Positions 56,796 to 64,000 of a DNA stretch of 64,000 nucleotides are shown here, in pieces. How positions within the stretch are numbered: position 1 is the first letter of the stretch; each line of letters starts with the position of its first letter. The DNA comes from DATKRB01 sp036501425 (GTDB taxonomy: Bacteria; Actinomycetota; Acidimicrobiia; Acidimicrobiales; RAAP-2), in the NCBI GenBank assembly GCA_036501425.1, contig DASYAI010000040.1:71095-135094 (forward strand), given 5' to 3'. The notes under the pieces were generated by a model. It worked only from the letters and a program-made list of their open reading frames with translations. It made no database searches and was not told where the DNA came from. Both the position numbers and the translations under genes were made by a program.

Positions 56796-56817
56796 TCCCC
56801 GGAGCGCGCCCACGGTG

Positions 56818-58410
56818 ATGGACGTCGAGCTCAACGCCTGGTTGCTGTTCGACCACGCGCCGAGCAATGCCCCGGACGCCGAGGTGGTCAGCCGCCTGCC
56901 CGACGGGTCGGTGCATCGCTACGACTACCGCACCCTGGGCGGACGGGCCCAGCAGCTCATGCACGCCCTCGACGGGCTCGGGATCGACCGCGGGGAGCGG
57001 GTGGCGACCTTGGGCTGGAACAGCTTCCGCCACCTCGAGGCGTACTTCGCCGTTCCCTGCACCGCCCGGGTCCTGCACACCCTGAACGCCCGCCTCTCGC
57101 CCGAAGACCTCGCCTATGTGATCGGCCACGCCCGTGACCGGGCGGTGCTGGTCGACCCGGACTTCCTGCCGGTGCTCGAGGCGCTGGACGGCCAGCTGCC
57201 GGGGCTCGAGCACATCGTGGTCCTCGGCTCGAGCGTGCCCGACACGCCGCTGCGGGGCGTGATCGCCTACGAGGACCTGATCGCCGACCAGCCCACCGAG
57301 TACCCCCCGCTGGACATCCCCGAGCGCACGCCGCTCGGTCTCTGCTACACCTCGGGCACCACCGGCAGGCCCAAGGGCGCCGAGTACACCCACCGCTCCA
57401 CCTACCTCCACGCGTTCGGGGTCACCTCCGCCACGGCGATCGCGGTGGGTCCGGGGGACTCGGTGCTCACCCAGGTGCCCATGTTCCACGCCAATGCCTG
57501 GGGCCTCCCCTACGGGTCCGCCCTCGCCGGCGCCAAGCAGGTCTTCTTCGCCGGACCGCTCGACCCGCCGGCGTTCGTCGACTTGCTGCTCGCCGAGCAC
57601 GTCACCATCAGCGCCGCGGTGCCGACGGTCTGGCACACGCTGGCCGAGGAGATCGGGGCCCGCGGCGGCTTGCCCGACATGCGCCACATCGTGGTGGGTG
57701 GGAGTCAGCCCCCCCGGTCGCTGATCGCCCGGTACCGAGACCAGCTGGGGCTTCGGCTGATCCAGGCCTGGGGCATGACCGAGACCTCGCCCCTGGCCTC
57801 GGTCGCCTGGCCCCAGCACCGGATGCGCGACTGGGACGACGACGCCGTGACCGAAGCGGCGCTGGTCCAAGCGGGGATCCCCATCCCGGGCATCAGCATC
57901 AGCATCCGCGACGACGAGGGCGCCCCGCTCCCCCACGACGGACAGACGATGGGCAACCTCTACGTGCGCGGCCCGTGGGTCATCGACCAGTACGCCGAAG
58001 GAGAGGGCCCGGAGAGCTTTTCGGCCGACGGCTGGTTCCGCACCGGTGACGTCGCCATCGCGTCGCCGGGGGGGTACTTCGTGATTGCCGACCGGACCAA
58101 GGACCTCATCAAGTCGGGCGGCGAGTGGATCTCCTCGGTCGAGATGGAGGCGGCGATCATGGCCCTGCCGGCGGTGCTGGAGGCGGCCGTGATCGCCGTG
58201 CCGGACCCCAAATGGCTCGAGCGTCCGCTCGCCTGCGTCGTGATCCGAGACGGCCATGGCCTGGACCTGGTCGAGCTCCACGCCCATCTGAGCACCCAGG
58301 GCTTCGCCCGCTGGCAGTTCCCCGAGCGGCTCGAGATCATCGACGCCGTTCCCAAGACCAGCGTCGGCAAGTTCGACAAGAAAGTCCTGCGGCAGCGGTT
58401 CGCCGGCTGA
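56818..58410 (+). CDS. Medium/long-chain acyl-CoA synthetase
   Basis: A 530-residue AMP-forming ligase activating fatty acids to CoA thioesters. Motif A5/P-loop is CYTSGTTGRPKGAEYTHRS. Also present are QAWGMTETSPLASVA, DGWFRTGDVA and RTKDLIKSGGEWISSVEME, with the catalytic Lys in KTSVGKFDKKVLR. The text matches the long-chain/medium-chain group in which KFDKK is typical. Behind phaC it could supply acyl-CoA for hydroxyacyl monomers. ATG 56818 is used; a GTG directly before it is equally possible. Confidence 0.92.
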   Translation: MDVELNAWLLFDHAPSNAPDAEVVSRLPDGSVHRYDYRTLGGRAQQLMHALDGLGIDRGERVATLGWNSFRHLEAYFAVPCTARVLHTLNARLSPEDLAYVIGHARDRAVLVDPDFLPVLEALDGQLPGLEHIVVLGSSVPDTPLRGVIAYEDLIADQPTEYPPLDIPERTPLGLCYTSGTTGRPKGAEYTHRSTYLHAFGVTSATAIAVGPGDSVLTQVPMFHANAWGLPYGSALAGAKQVFFAGPLDPPAFVDLLLAEHVTISAAVPTVWHTLAEEIGARGGLPDMRHIVVGGSQPPRSLIARYRDQLGLRLIQAWGMTETSPLASVAWPQHRMRDWDDDAVTEAALVQAGIPIPGISISIRDDEGAPLPHDGQTMGNLYVRGPWVIDQYAEGEGPESFSADGWFRTGDVAIASPGGYFVIADRTKDLIKSGGEWISSVEMEAAIMALPAVLEAAVIAVPDPKWLERPLACVVIRDGHGLDLVELHAHLSTQGFARWQFPERLEIIDAVPKTSVGKFDKKVLRQRFAG

Positions 58411-58435
58411 CCCGGCGCCGGCAGCCCCTGGGTGC

Positions 58436-58465
58436 TTGACGGCCCCACAGCTTGCTGCCTATAGT
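58436..58465 (+). promoter_or_regulatory. Strong promoter of the phasin-like gene
   Basis: TTGACG (58436-58441), 18-bp spacer, TATAGT (58460-58465). The predicted start near 58472 leaves a 25-base leader with AAGGAGG. Among the closest matches to the sigma-70 consensus in the window, which fits an abundant granule protein. Confidence 0.7.
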
Positions 58466-58496
58466 TTGCACGCACCGACCAAGGAGGCCTTCCCCC

Positions 58497-58805
58497 ATGC
58501 CCACCGCCCTCGAGATCACCACCACCCTTCAGGACGGCGTCATCAAGGCGGTGGAGACCAGCCAGCGCTGGACCCTCGGCGCGCTGCGGCGGACCGCCGA
58601 CGCCATGGACGGGATGATCCCGTCGTCGCCGAGGCTCCCGCTGATCGATCGCCTGCCCTCTCCGACCGTGGCCGTCGACACCAGCTTCGACTTCGTCGAG
58701 CGCCTGATGGGTGCCCAGCGGGCCTTCACCATGGATGTGGCCTCCCTGATGGCCAAAAAGCCGGCGCCCCCGGTGGTGACCACCAAGAAGGCCACCGCCG
58801 CCTGA
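58497..58805 (+). CDS. Small phasin-like protein (candidate PHA granule coat)
   Basis: A 102-residue protein not matching a named family by eye. The first half is one amphipathic helix region (LEITTTLQDGVIKAVETSQRW then TLGALRRTADAMDGM); a Pro-rich turn follows; the second helix is SFDFVERLMGAQRAFTMDVAS. The Lys/Ala/Thr-rich tail (KPAPPVVTTKKATAA) is like those of phasins and PHA-binding histone-like proteins. Perfect AAGGAGG ten bases before the ATG, and a very good promoter. The place after phaC and an acyl-CoA synthetase supports a granule role. The assignment is inference from size, pattern and context. Confidence 0.6.
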   Translation: MPTALEITTTLQDGVIKAVETSQRWTLGALRRTADAMDGMIPSSPRLPLIDRLPSPTVAVDTSFDFVERLMGAQRAFTMDVASLMAKKPAPPVVTTKKATAA

Positions 58806-58910
58806 ACCAGCCCCGGGGCTCGGGCTGGTTGCGCGCTCCGGCTGGTTCCGGGCTCGGCTGGTCCGGGGTCCGGCGCCGTGCCGACGGGTGACCGTCGGCG
58901 CCGGGGGCGT

Positions 58911-60473
58911 TCAGCGGTGGGCGTCGAAGGTGGGGACCAGGGACCGGGCGGCCCGGGCCTCGTCGACCCGACCCACCGGAGTGGTGCGGGGCGCCGCGGC
59001 CGCATCGCCACCGTCAAGGGCCGCCGCCTCCAGCGCGATCCGCTCCAGCGCCTCGCCCAGCGCTTCGAGCGTCTGGAGGCTCTCGGTCTCGGTGGGCTCG
59101 ATCATCAACGCCTCGTCCACGATGAGGGGGAAATAGACGGTGGGCGAGTGGAAGCCCTCCTCAAGGATGCGCTTGGCCACGTCGAGCGCCCGCACCCCGT
59201 GCTCCTTGCGCAAGGTGGCGGCGGCCAGCACCACCTCGTGCATGCAGGTCCGGTCGAAGGGCACGTCGTAGAGGCCCCGCAGCCGGACCCGCATCCAGTT
59301 GGCGTTGAGGACCGCCCGCTCGGCCACCCGCCGCAGGCCGTCGCCCCCGTGCACCGCGATGTAGGTGATCGCCCGGGCCAGGACCAGCGCGTTGCCGTGC
59401 CAGCTGTGGACCCGCCCGATCGACCGGGGGGGCATGCTCCAGCCGAAGCGCTCGCCCGCCTCGTCCTCCACCAGGCGCACCGGGCGGGGCCCGGGCAAGA
59501 AGTCCACCAGGCGGGCCGACACGGCGACCGGCCCGGCACCGGGTCCGCCGCCCCCATGGGGGGTGGCGAAGGTCTTGTGCAGGTTCATGTGGACGATGTC
59601 GAAGCCCATGTCACCGGGCCGCACCACGCCCAGGATGGCATTGAGGTTGGCCCCGTCGTAGTAGAGCAACCCGCCGACCTCGTGGACCGCGGCGGCGATC
59701 CCCACGATGTCCTCCTCAAAGAGGCCCAGCGTGTTCGGGTTGGTGAGCATGATGCCGGCGACGTCGGTGTCGAGCGCGGCCCGCAGGGCCGCCATGTCCA
59801 CGCAGCCCCGGTCGTCGCTCGGCACCGTGGTCACCTCGTAGCCGCCCAGGGTCACCGAGGCCGGATTGGTCCCGTGGGCCGAGTCGGGGATGATCACCCG
59901 CCGCCGCCGTTCGCCGTGGGCGTCGTGCCACGCCCGCATGAGCAGGAGGCCGGTCAGCTCGCCCGCCGCGCCGGCCGCCGGCTGCAGCGTCGCCGCCGCC
60001 ATGCCGGTGATCGCGCACAGCGCGTCCTCCAGCTCGACCAGGAGGGCGAGCCACCCCTGGACGAGCGGTGCCGGGGCCGCGGGGTGGACGCCGGCGAGGC
60101 CGGGCAACGCCGCCACGGCGTCGCAGAGCTTGGGGTTGTACTTCATCGTGCACGAGCCGAGCGGGTAGGCCCCGAGGTCCACCGAGAACTGCCGGTGGCT
60201 GAGGCGGGTGAAGTGCCCGACGAGGTCGCGCTCGGACACCTCGGCCAGCGGCACCGGCGCGCTGCGCCGGTGCTCGGGGGGCACCAGGTCCTCGACCGGC
60301 CACTCGGGCACCCCGGTGGTGCGGAGCTGGAAGCTGGCGCGACCGGGCTCGGACAGCTCGAAGATGGTCGGCTCGGCCGCCCGGCCCAGGAGCGGCGCGC
60401 TGGCGGCCCGCCCGCCGGCCGGTCGGGGCCCGACCTCCGAGGGCGGCCCCGGGATGGTCCCGTGCTCGCTCAC
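58911..60473 (-). CDS. gcvPB: Glycine dehydrogenase (decarboxylating) subunit 2
   Basis: The 520-residue PLP-carrying half of the split P protein of the glycine cleavage system. The PLP lysine is in VHMNLHKTFATPHGGGGPG. SCTMKYNPK, TLQPAAGAAGELTGLL and DSAHGTNPASV are family marks. The first 35 residues are a Pro/Gly/Ala-rich extension. The GTG start overlaps the gcvPA stop as GTGA, so the two halves are coupled and made in equal amounts. No gcvH is present in this window; it may lie right of the window, next to ftsR, as in mycobacteria. Confidence 0.95.
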   Translation of the reverse strand: MSEHGTIPGPPSEVGPRPAGGRAASAPLLGRAAEPTIFELSEPGRASFQLRTTGVPEWPVEDLVPPEHRRSAPVPLAEVSERDLVGHFTRLSHRQFSVDLGAYPLGSCTMKYNPKLCDAVAALPGLAGVHPAAPAPLVQGWLALLVELEDALCAITGMAAATLQPAAGAAGELTGLLLMRAWHDAHGERRRRVIIPDSAHGTNPASVTLGGYEVTTVPSDDRGCVDMAALRAALDTDVAGIMLTNPNTLGLFEEDIVGIAAAVHEVGGLLYYDGANLNAILGVVRPGDMGFDIVHMNLHKTFATPHGGGGPGAGPVAVSARLVDFLPGPRPVRLVEDEAGERFGWSMPPRSIGRVHSWHGNALVLARAITYIAVHGGDGLRRVAERAVLNANWMRVRLRGLYDVPFDRTCMHEVVLAAATLRKEHGVRALDVAKRILEEGFHSPTVYFPLIVDEALMIEPTETESLQTLEALGEALERIALEAAALDGGDAAAAPRTTPVGRVDEARAARSLVPTFDAHR

Positions 60474-61891
60474 GACCGCACCGCCTTGTCGAAGGCGGTG
60501 ACGTAGGTGTCGATCTGGCGGGCGGTTCGACGCTCGGTGACCGCCACCAGCAACGCCTGCGCCGGGTCGGCGCACGACGGGTCCTCCCCGCCCGTCAGCG
60601 CGTCGAGGGCGACCCCGGCGAGGAAGCCCTCCTCGGCCAGCCGGTCGATCACCGTCGCCGCCGGCACCGGCGTGTGCACGGCGAACTCCCGCACCACCGG
60701 GGTGTCCCCGGTCAGGGGGGTCACGCCGTCGAGACCGAGCAGCGCCTGCCGGCAGTAGCGGGCGCCTCGCGCGCAGCGCAGGGCCACCTCGGCCAGCCCG
60801 GCCGTGCCGAGCCACCCCAGCTGGATCGCCGCGGTGACCGCCATGAGGGTCTGGTTCGTGCACACGTTCGAGGTGGCACGCTCGCGCCGGATGTCCTGCT
60901 CGCGCGCCCGCAGGGTGGTGACGTAGGCCGTGGTGCCCGTACGGTCGACGGTCTCTCCCACCAGGCGGCCGGGCAGCCGCCGGACGTGGGCGGCCGAGCA
61001 GGCGAACAGGCCCAGGTACGGTCCGCCGAACCCGAGGGCGGTGCCGAGCGCCTGCCCTTCTCCCACCACGACGTCGGCACCCCATTCGCCCGGCGACCGC
61101 AAGATCCCCGCCGCCACCGGATCGGCGGCCACGACCAGCTGGGCACCCAGCTCGTCGCAGCGGCGTCGGGCCTCCCCCAGGTCCTCGAGGCACCCCAGGT
61201 AATTCGGGTAGCCGACCACGAGCACGCCGGGCGGTCCGGGATGCGCCGTCCCCTCGGGCGGCCCCGCGTCGGCGAGACCCGCGTCGGCCGGACCCGCGTC
61301 GGCCGGCCACACCGTCCTCCCGTCGAGCAGGGGGATGGTGCGCAGCTGATGGCCGGTGCCCGCGGCGAAGGTGCCGAGGACGCGGCGCCAATGGGGATGG
61401 ATGCCGGCGGACACCCAGACCCCGGGCCGCCCGCTGGCCGCCACGCCGAGATTGACGCCCTCCACCAGTGCGCTGGCGCCGTCGTAGAGCGAGGCATTGG
61501 CCACCGGCAGGCCGGCGAGCCGGGCCGCCATGGTCTGGAACTCGAACATCGCCTGCAGGACCCCTTGGGCCACCTCGGGCTGGTAGGGCGTGTAGGAAGT
61601 GACGAATTCCGAGCGGCCGGCCAGGGCCCGCACCACCGGAGGGACCTCGTGGTCGTAGGCCCCGGCCCCGGCGAAGCACACCAGCCGGTCGGCCCGAGCG
61701 GCGTTGGCGTCGGCCAGGGCCTCGACGTGGGCCAGCACGTCGGGCTCGCTCTGGCCCACCGGCAGGTCGAGGCCACCGACGATGCGCAGGGCTTCGGGCA
61801 CCGCCTCGAAGAGCTCGTCGAGCGACCCGAGCCCGATGAAGTCGAGCATGGCCGCGATCTCCGCCTCGGTGTGGGGAAGGTAGTCGCCCAT
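60470..61891 (-). CDS. gcvPA: Glycine dehydrogenase (decarboxylating) subunit 1
   Basis: The 473-residue N-terminal half of the split P protein. It begins MGDYLPHTEAEIAAMLDFIG, and contains FAGAGAYDHEVPPVVRAL, TSYTPYQPEVAQGVLQAMFEFQT, NASLYDGASALVEGVN and RREQATSNICTNQ-type text (IRRERATSNVCTNQTLMA). A short Ala-Asp-Ala-Gly-Pro/Leu repeat at about residues 195-210 comes from a 15-bp DNA repeat. The ATG shares one base with the gcvT stop (TGATG). Confidence 0.95.
   Translation of the reverse strand: MGDYLPHTEAEIAAMLDFIGLGSLDELFEAVPEALRIVGGLDLPVGQSEPDVLAHVEALADANAARADRLVCFAGAGAYDHEVPPVVRALAGRSEFVTSYTPYQPEVAQGVLQAMFEFQTMAARLAGLPVANASLYDGASALVEGVNLGVAASGRPGVWVSAGIHPHWRRVLGTFAAGTGHQLRTIPLLDGRTVWPADAGPADAGLADAGPPEGTAHPGPPGVLVVGYPNYLGCLEDLGEARRRCDELGAQLVVAADPVAAGILRSPGEWGADVVVGEGQALGTALGFGGPYLGLFACSAAHVRRLPGRLVGETVDRTGTTAYVTTLRAREQDIRRERATSNVCTNQTLMAVTAAIQLGWLGTAGLAEVALRCARGARYCRQALLGLDGVTPLTGDTPVVREFAVHTPVPAATVIDRLAEEGFLAGVALDALTGGEDPSCADPAQALLVAVTERRTARQIDTYVTAFDKAVRS
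61262..61306. repeat. 15-bp coding repeat, three copies in gcvPA
   Basis: ACCCGCGTCGGCCGG at 61277-61291 and 61292-61306, with a variant at 61262-61276. It codes the in-frame Ala-Asp-Ala-Gly-Pro repeats in a surface loop of GcvPA. Confidence 0.85.
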
Positions 61892-62976
61892 CAACGCTCC
61901 TTGGTCGGGGGCCAGAAGGGCGGCCGCACCACCACCGCCGTCGTGGCCCGGCCGCGCTGGGTCACCGTGACGTGGTCGCCTTCCTTGACCTCGGCCGCCG
62001 TGGCCAGGAAGGCGAGCCCCACTCCCCGCTCGAGCATGGGCGAGAAGTTCCCGCTGGTCACCGTGCCCACCACCCGGTCGCCCACCGCGACCGATCCGTC
62101 GGCCCGCAGCGGTTGGCGCCCGTCGGCCAGCAGGCCGCGCAGCCGGCGGGTGGGACCGGCGGCCCGCTCCGCCACCAGGGCGTCCCGGCCGGTGAACGGC
62201 CCCTTGTCCCAACCGACGACCCAACCCAGGCCGGCCTGCAGGGGGGTGATCCCCTCACCCAGCTCGTGGCCGTGCAGCGGGAGGCCGGCCTCGAGCCGGA
62301 GCGTGTCTCGGGCACCGAGGCCCGCCGGGGCCACCCCGGCCTCGAGCAGGGCGCGCCAGAAGTCGGCGGCGACGGCCACGGGGACCGCGCACTCCACCCC
62401 GTCCTCCCCGGTGTACCCAGTGCCCGCGGCGAGGCAGGGAGTCCCTCCCCACTCGAAGGAGGTCACGGCGAAGCGCCCGACCGCCGATGCGGGACCGGAC
62501 ACCGCGGCGAGGGCCCGGCGGGCGCGGGGGCCCTGCACGGCGAGCACGGCCCGTTCGGCCGTGGTGTCGGTCCCGCCGATCGCCGCGCGCACCCGGTCGG
62601 TGTTCGAGGCGTTGGGCATCACGTCGAAGCGGTCCGGTGCCACCCACCACACGATGATGTCGTCGACGACCGATGCCTGCTCGTCGAGCAGGTGGGTGTA
62701 CTGGGCCCGGCCGGGGGCGATCCGCCGCAGGTCGTTGGTGAGCGCCCCCTGAAGCCGGTCGAACGATCCCGACCCCTCGACCCGCACCGTGCCCAGGTGG
62801 CTCACGTCGAACGCCACGGCGCCGTCCCGGCACGCCCGGTGCTCGGCCACCGTTCCCGACGGGTAGGCCAGCGGCATGCACCACCCGCCGAAGGGCACCA
62901 TCTTGGCCCCGAGGGCGACGTGCGCCTCGTGGAGGGGCGAGCGGCGCTCGGCTGCTGGCCCGGGCGGCGCGTCCAC
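61891..62976 (-). CDS. gcvT: Aminomethyltransferase (glycine cleavage T protein)
   Basis: A 361-residue enzyme transferring the methylene of lipoyl-bound aminomethyl to tetrahydrofolate. Features: KMVPFGGWCMPLAYPSG, FDVSHLGTVRVEG, QYTHLLDEQASVVDDI, AGTGYTGEDGVE with the conserved GYTGE, and the C-terminal VTSGNFSPMLERGVGLAF. The start is a GTG at 62976, ten bases after the end of the nuclease-like gene. It heads the gcvT-gcvPA-gcvPB set. Confidence 0.95.
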   Translation of the reverse strand: MDAPPGPAAERRSPLHEAHVALGAKMVPFGGWCMPLAYPSGTVAEHRACRDGAVAFDVSHLGTVRVEGSGSFDRLQGALTNDLRRIAPGRAQYTHLLDEQASVVDDIIVWWVAPDRFDVMPNASNTDRVRAAIGGTDTTAERAVLAVQGPRARRALAAVSGPASAVGRFAVTSFEWGGTPCLAAGTGYTGEDGVECAVPVAVAADFWRALLEAGVAPAGLGARDTLRLEAGLPLHGHELGEGITPLQAGLGWVVGWDKGPFTGRDALVAERAAGPTRRLRGLLADGRQPLRADGSVAVGDRVVGTVTSGNFSPMLERGVGLAFLATAAEVKEGDHVTVTQRGRATTAVVVRPPFWPPTKER

Positions 62977-62985
62977 CGGTTCAGA

Positions 62986-63381
62986 CTATGCGGCGCTGGT
63001 GCGCTCGGAGCCCAACCCGTGGTGCGCCAGCAAGGCCCGGAAGTCGCGCTGGTAGACGACCACCACCTCGATGCCCGGGTACAAGGTCCGCAGCATGCGC
63101 ACCTTGGCGTTCTTGCGGGTCACGAGCCGCTGGTCGGCAGTGGTCAGCTCGAGGAAGCAGCCCTGGTCGGGCAACCAGAAGTCGGGTCGGAAGCCCGCAG
63201 CCGGCGTGCCGTCGTCCCGCCAGCGCAGGACGAACTCGACCGGCTCGTACTCCCACGCGATGTCCGCCGCGTCGAGCAGGGCGGCGAAGACCCGCTCGGA
63301 GGGGTGCGCGAAGCGGACCGCCGCCGCGGGGACCGACGAGGGATGTGCGGCGCGCGCCGCTCGGGGAGCGGTGCCGCTCAC
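62986..63381 (-). CDS. PD-(D/E)xK nuclease-like protein, unknown role
   Basis: 131 residues. The core reads SERVFAALLDAADIAWEYEP, then GFRPDFWLPDQGCFLELTTADQ and KNAKVRMLRTLYPGIEVVVVY. The PD, ELT and the downstream Lys (or the QR within TTADQR) recall the PD-(D/E)xK nuclease core, with ExT in place of ExK. No close named family was recognised. GTG 63381 overlaps the stop of the ftsR-like gene as GTGA, so it is translated with that regulator. A DNA repair or nucleoid role is only a guess. Confidence 0.6.
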   Translation of the reverse strand: MSGTAPRAARAAHPSSVPAAAVRFAHPSERVFAALLDAADIAWEYEPVEFVLRWRDDGTPAAGFRPDFWLPDQGCFLELTTADQRLVTRKNAKVRMLRTLYPGIEVVVVYQRDFRALLAHHGLGSERTSAA

Positions 63382-63878
63382 TCCCCCGCCGCTCGGGCGC
63401 CGGGCGCCGGGCGCCGGGCGCCCTTGGGGACCGCGGCGGTCGCGCGCTCGATGCGCACGATGTCGGCGTCGAGCTCGCCCACGACCCCCGACAACGGGAC
63501 GATGTTGAAGACGCCCTGGCCCCCGGCCAGCAGGTCGACCACCTCGCCGTTGGAGCGGGCGAGCACCGATCGGGTGCCGGTCAGCACCAGGTTGGACGAC
63601 GCCACGTCGGCACCGAGGTTCTCCCGCAGGCACTCGACCGCCCGGCGGGCCGACTGCAGCGACACACCGGCGTCGAGCAGCTGCTTGATCACCTTCAGCT
63701 CGAGCACGTCGCGGTAGGAGTAGCGCCGCTTGGTCCCGCTGCCCCGGGCTTCGGCCAGCGACGGCCGCAGCAGGCCGGTGCGTGCCCAGTAGTCCAGCTG
63801 CCGGTAGGAGATGCCTACCAGCGCGCAGACCGTCGGGCCTCCGTACCCGACGGTGTCGGGCTCCGTACCAGTCGCCAT
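63378..63878 (-). CDS. ftsR: MerR family regulator, FtsR-type (Rv1828-like)
   Basis: A 166-residue transcription factor. The winged-helix reads VCALVGISYRQLDYWARTGLLRPS then GSGTKRRYSYRDVLELKVIKQLLDAGVSLQ, very close to Rv1828/FtsR. The C-terminal effector part includes EVVDLLAGGQGVFNIVPLSGVVGEL, also family-typical. FtsR activates cell-division gene expression in Corynebacterium. In mycobacteria the neighbours are gcvH and garA, which fits the gcv genes here. ATG 63878 with AGGAGG six bases upstream. The last codons lie in a run of the 7-bp unit CGGGCGC (about 63394-63421). Confidence 0.9.
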   Translation of the reverse strand: MATGTEPDTVGYGGPTVCALVGISYRQLDYWARTGLLRPSLAEARGSGTKRRYSYRDVLELKVIKQLLDAGVSLQSARRAVECLRENLGADVASSNLVLTGTRSVLARSNGEVVDLLAGGQGVFNIVPLSGVVGELDADIVRIERATAAVPKGARRPAPGARAAGE

Positions 63879-63939
63879 GGGGGCCTCCTCCGCTCCGCTG
63901 ACGGCGCGACTCTACCTCCTTGGGACCACACGGGCGTAG

Positions 63940-64000
63940 TTACGGCGACGTGCTCCCGAAGACGCCGGCCCGCAGGCCAGGCAGGTTCATCAGGCCAGGC
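63940..64000 (-). CDS. Possible C-terminal end of a gene beyond the right edge
   Basis: On the minus strand a frame reads PGLMNLPGLRAGVFGSTSP and stops with TAA at 63942-63940, 61 bp before ftsR. It could be the last 19 residues of the gene upstream of ftsR. The evidence is only an open frame with plausible composition. Confidence 0.25.
   Translation of the reverse strand, partial: PGLMNLPGLRAGVFGSTSP

Overview
The window is uniformly GC-rich actinobacterial DNA and looks chromosomal: no insertion sequence, prophage, CRISPR array, rRNA or tRNA gene was seen. The combined content is a complete Pup-proteasome locus, coenzyme F420 biosynthesis (fbiC), a DUF4193 protein, an FtsR-type MerR regulator, split glycine dehydrogenase subunits and a two-domain ThyX-like protein. 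This points to Actinomycetota outside the classical Streptomyces/Mycobacterium lineages, most likely class Acidimicrobiia. That placement is inference from gene content and order, not from a phylogeny.

Layout. 1-5700: end of a luciferase-like (F420-type) oxidoreductase, a PPOX-fold protein, small proteins, a spherulation-family-4 protein, a patatin-like hydrolase and thiS/thiO. 5851-13716: gltB-gltD-pgi with overlapping ends (glutamate synthase plus phosphoglucose isomerase). 13840-18617: metal and oxyanion resistance, with arsR divergent from arsI, an aquaglyceroporin and a disulfide-reductase-like flavoprotein, then chrA under a PadR regulator. 18716-20062: a cell-wall hydrolase and a small helical protein. 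20088-30216: one long leftward set, tkt-tal-gnd-zwf-pgl-fbiC-LOG, in which most junctions are 4-bp stop/start overlaps. It holds both branches of the pentose phosphate pathway and runs directly into F420 synthesis.

30379-46143: three small membrane proteins, trmI, a ferredoxin, then arc-dop-pup-prcB-prcA-pafA-tatA-tatC-helY, the tandem ThyX-like gene, a DUF4193 protein and a putative lipid-droplet-type protein. Local pafB/pafC are missing. 46173-54466: a GNAT acetyltransferase, an unrecognised basic protein, a CYTH-CHAD protein coupled to an ABC transporter, an ArsR/SRPBCC pair with clear palindromic operators, and an MptB-like mannosyltransferase.

54470-58805: a polyhydroxyalkanoate (PHA) island with an XRE regulator divergent from phaC, an acyl-CoA synthetase and a small phasin-like protein. 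Two of the best sigma-70-type promoters in the window precede phaC and the phasin-like gene. 58911-63878: ftsR, a PD-(D/E)xK-like protein, gcvT, gcvPA and gcvPB, read leftwards with overlapping or nearly abutting ends.

Two themes recur. Translational coupling by ATGA/GTGA overlaps is very frequent. Short perfect or near-perfect tandem duplications (13-21 bp, 2-5 copies) sit at gene ends, starts or linkers at more than a dozen places, suggesting replication slippage as a common local mutation mode.
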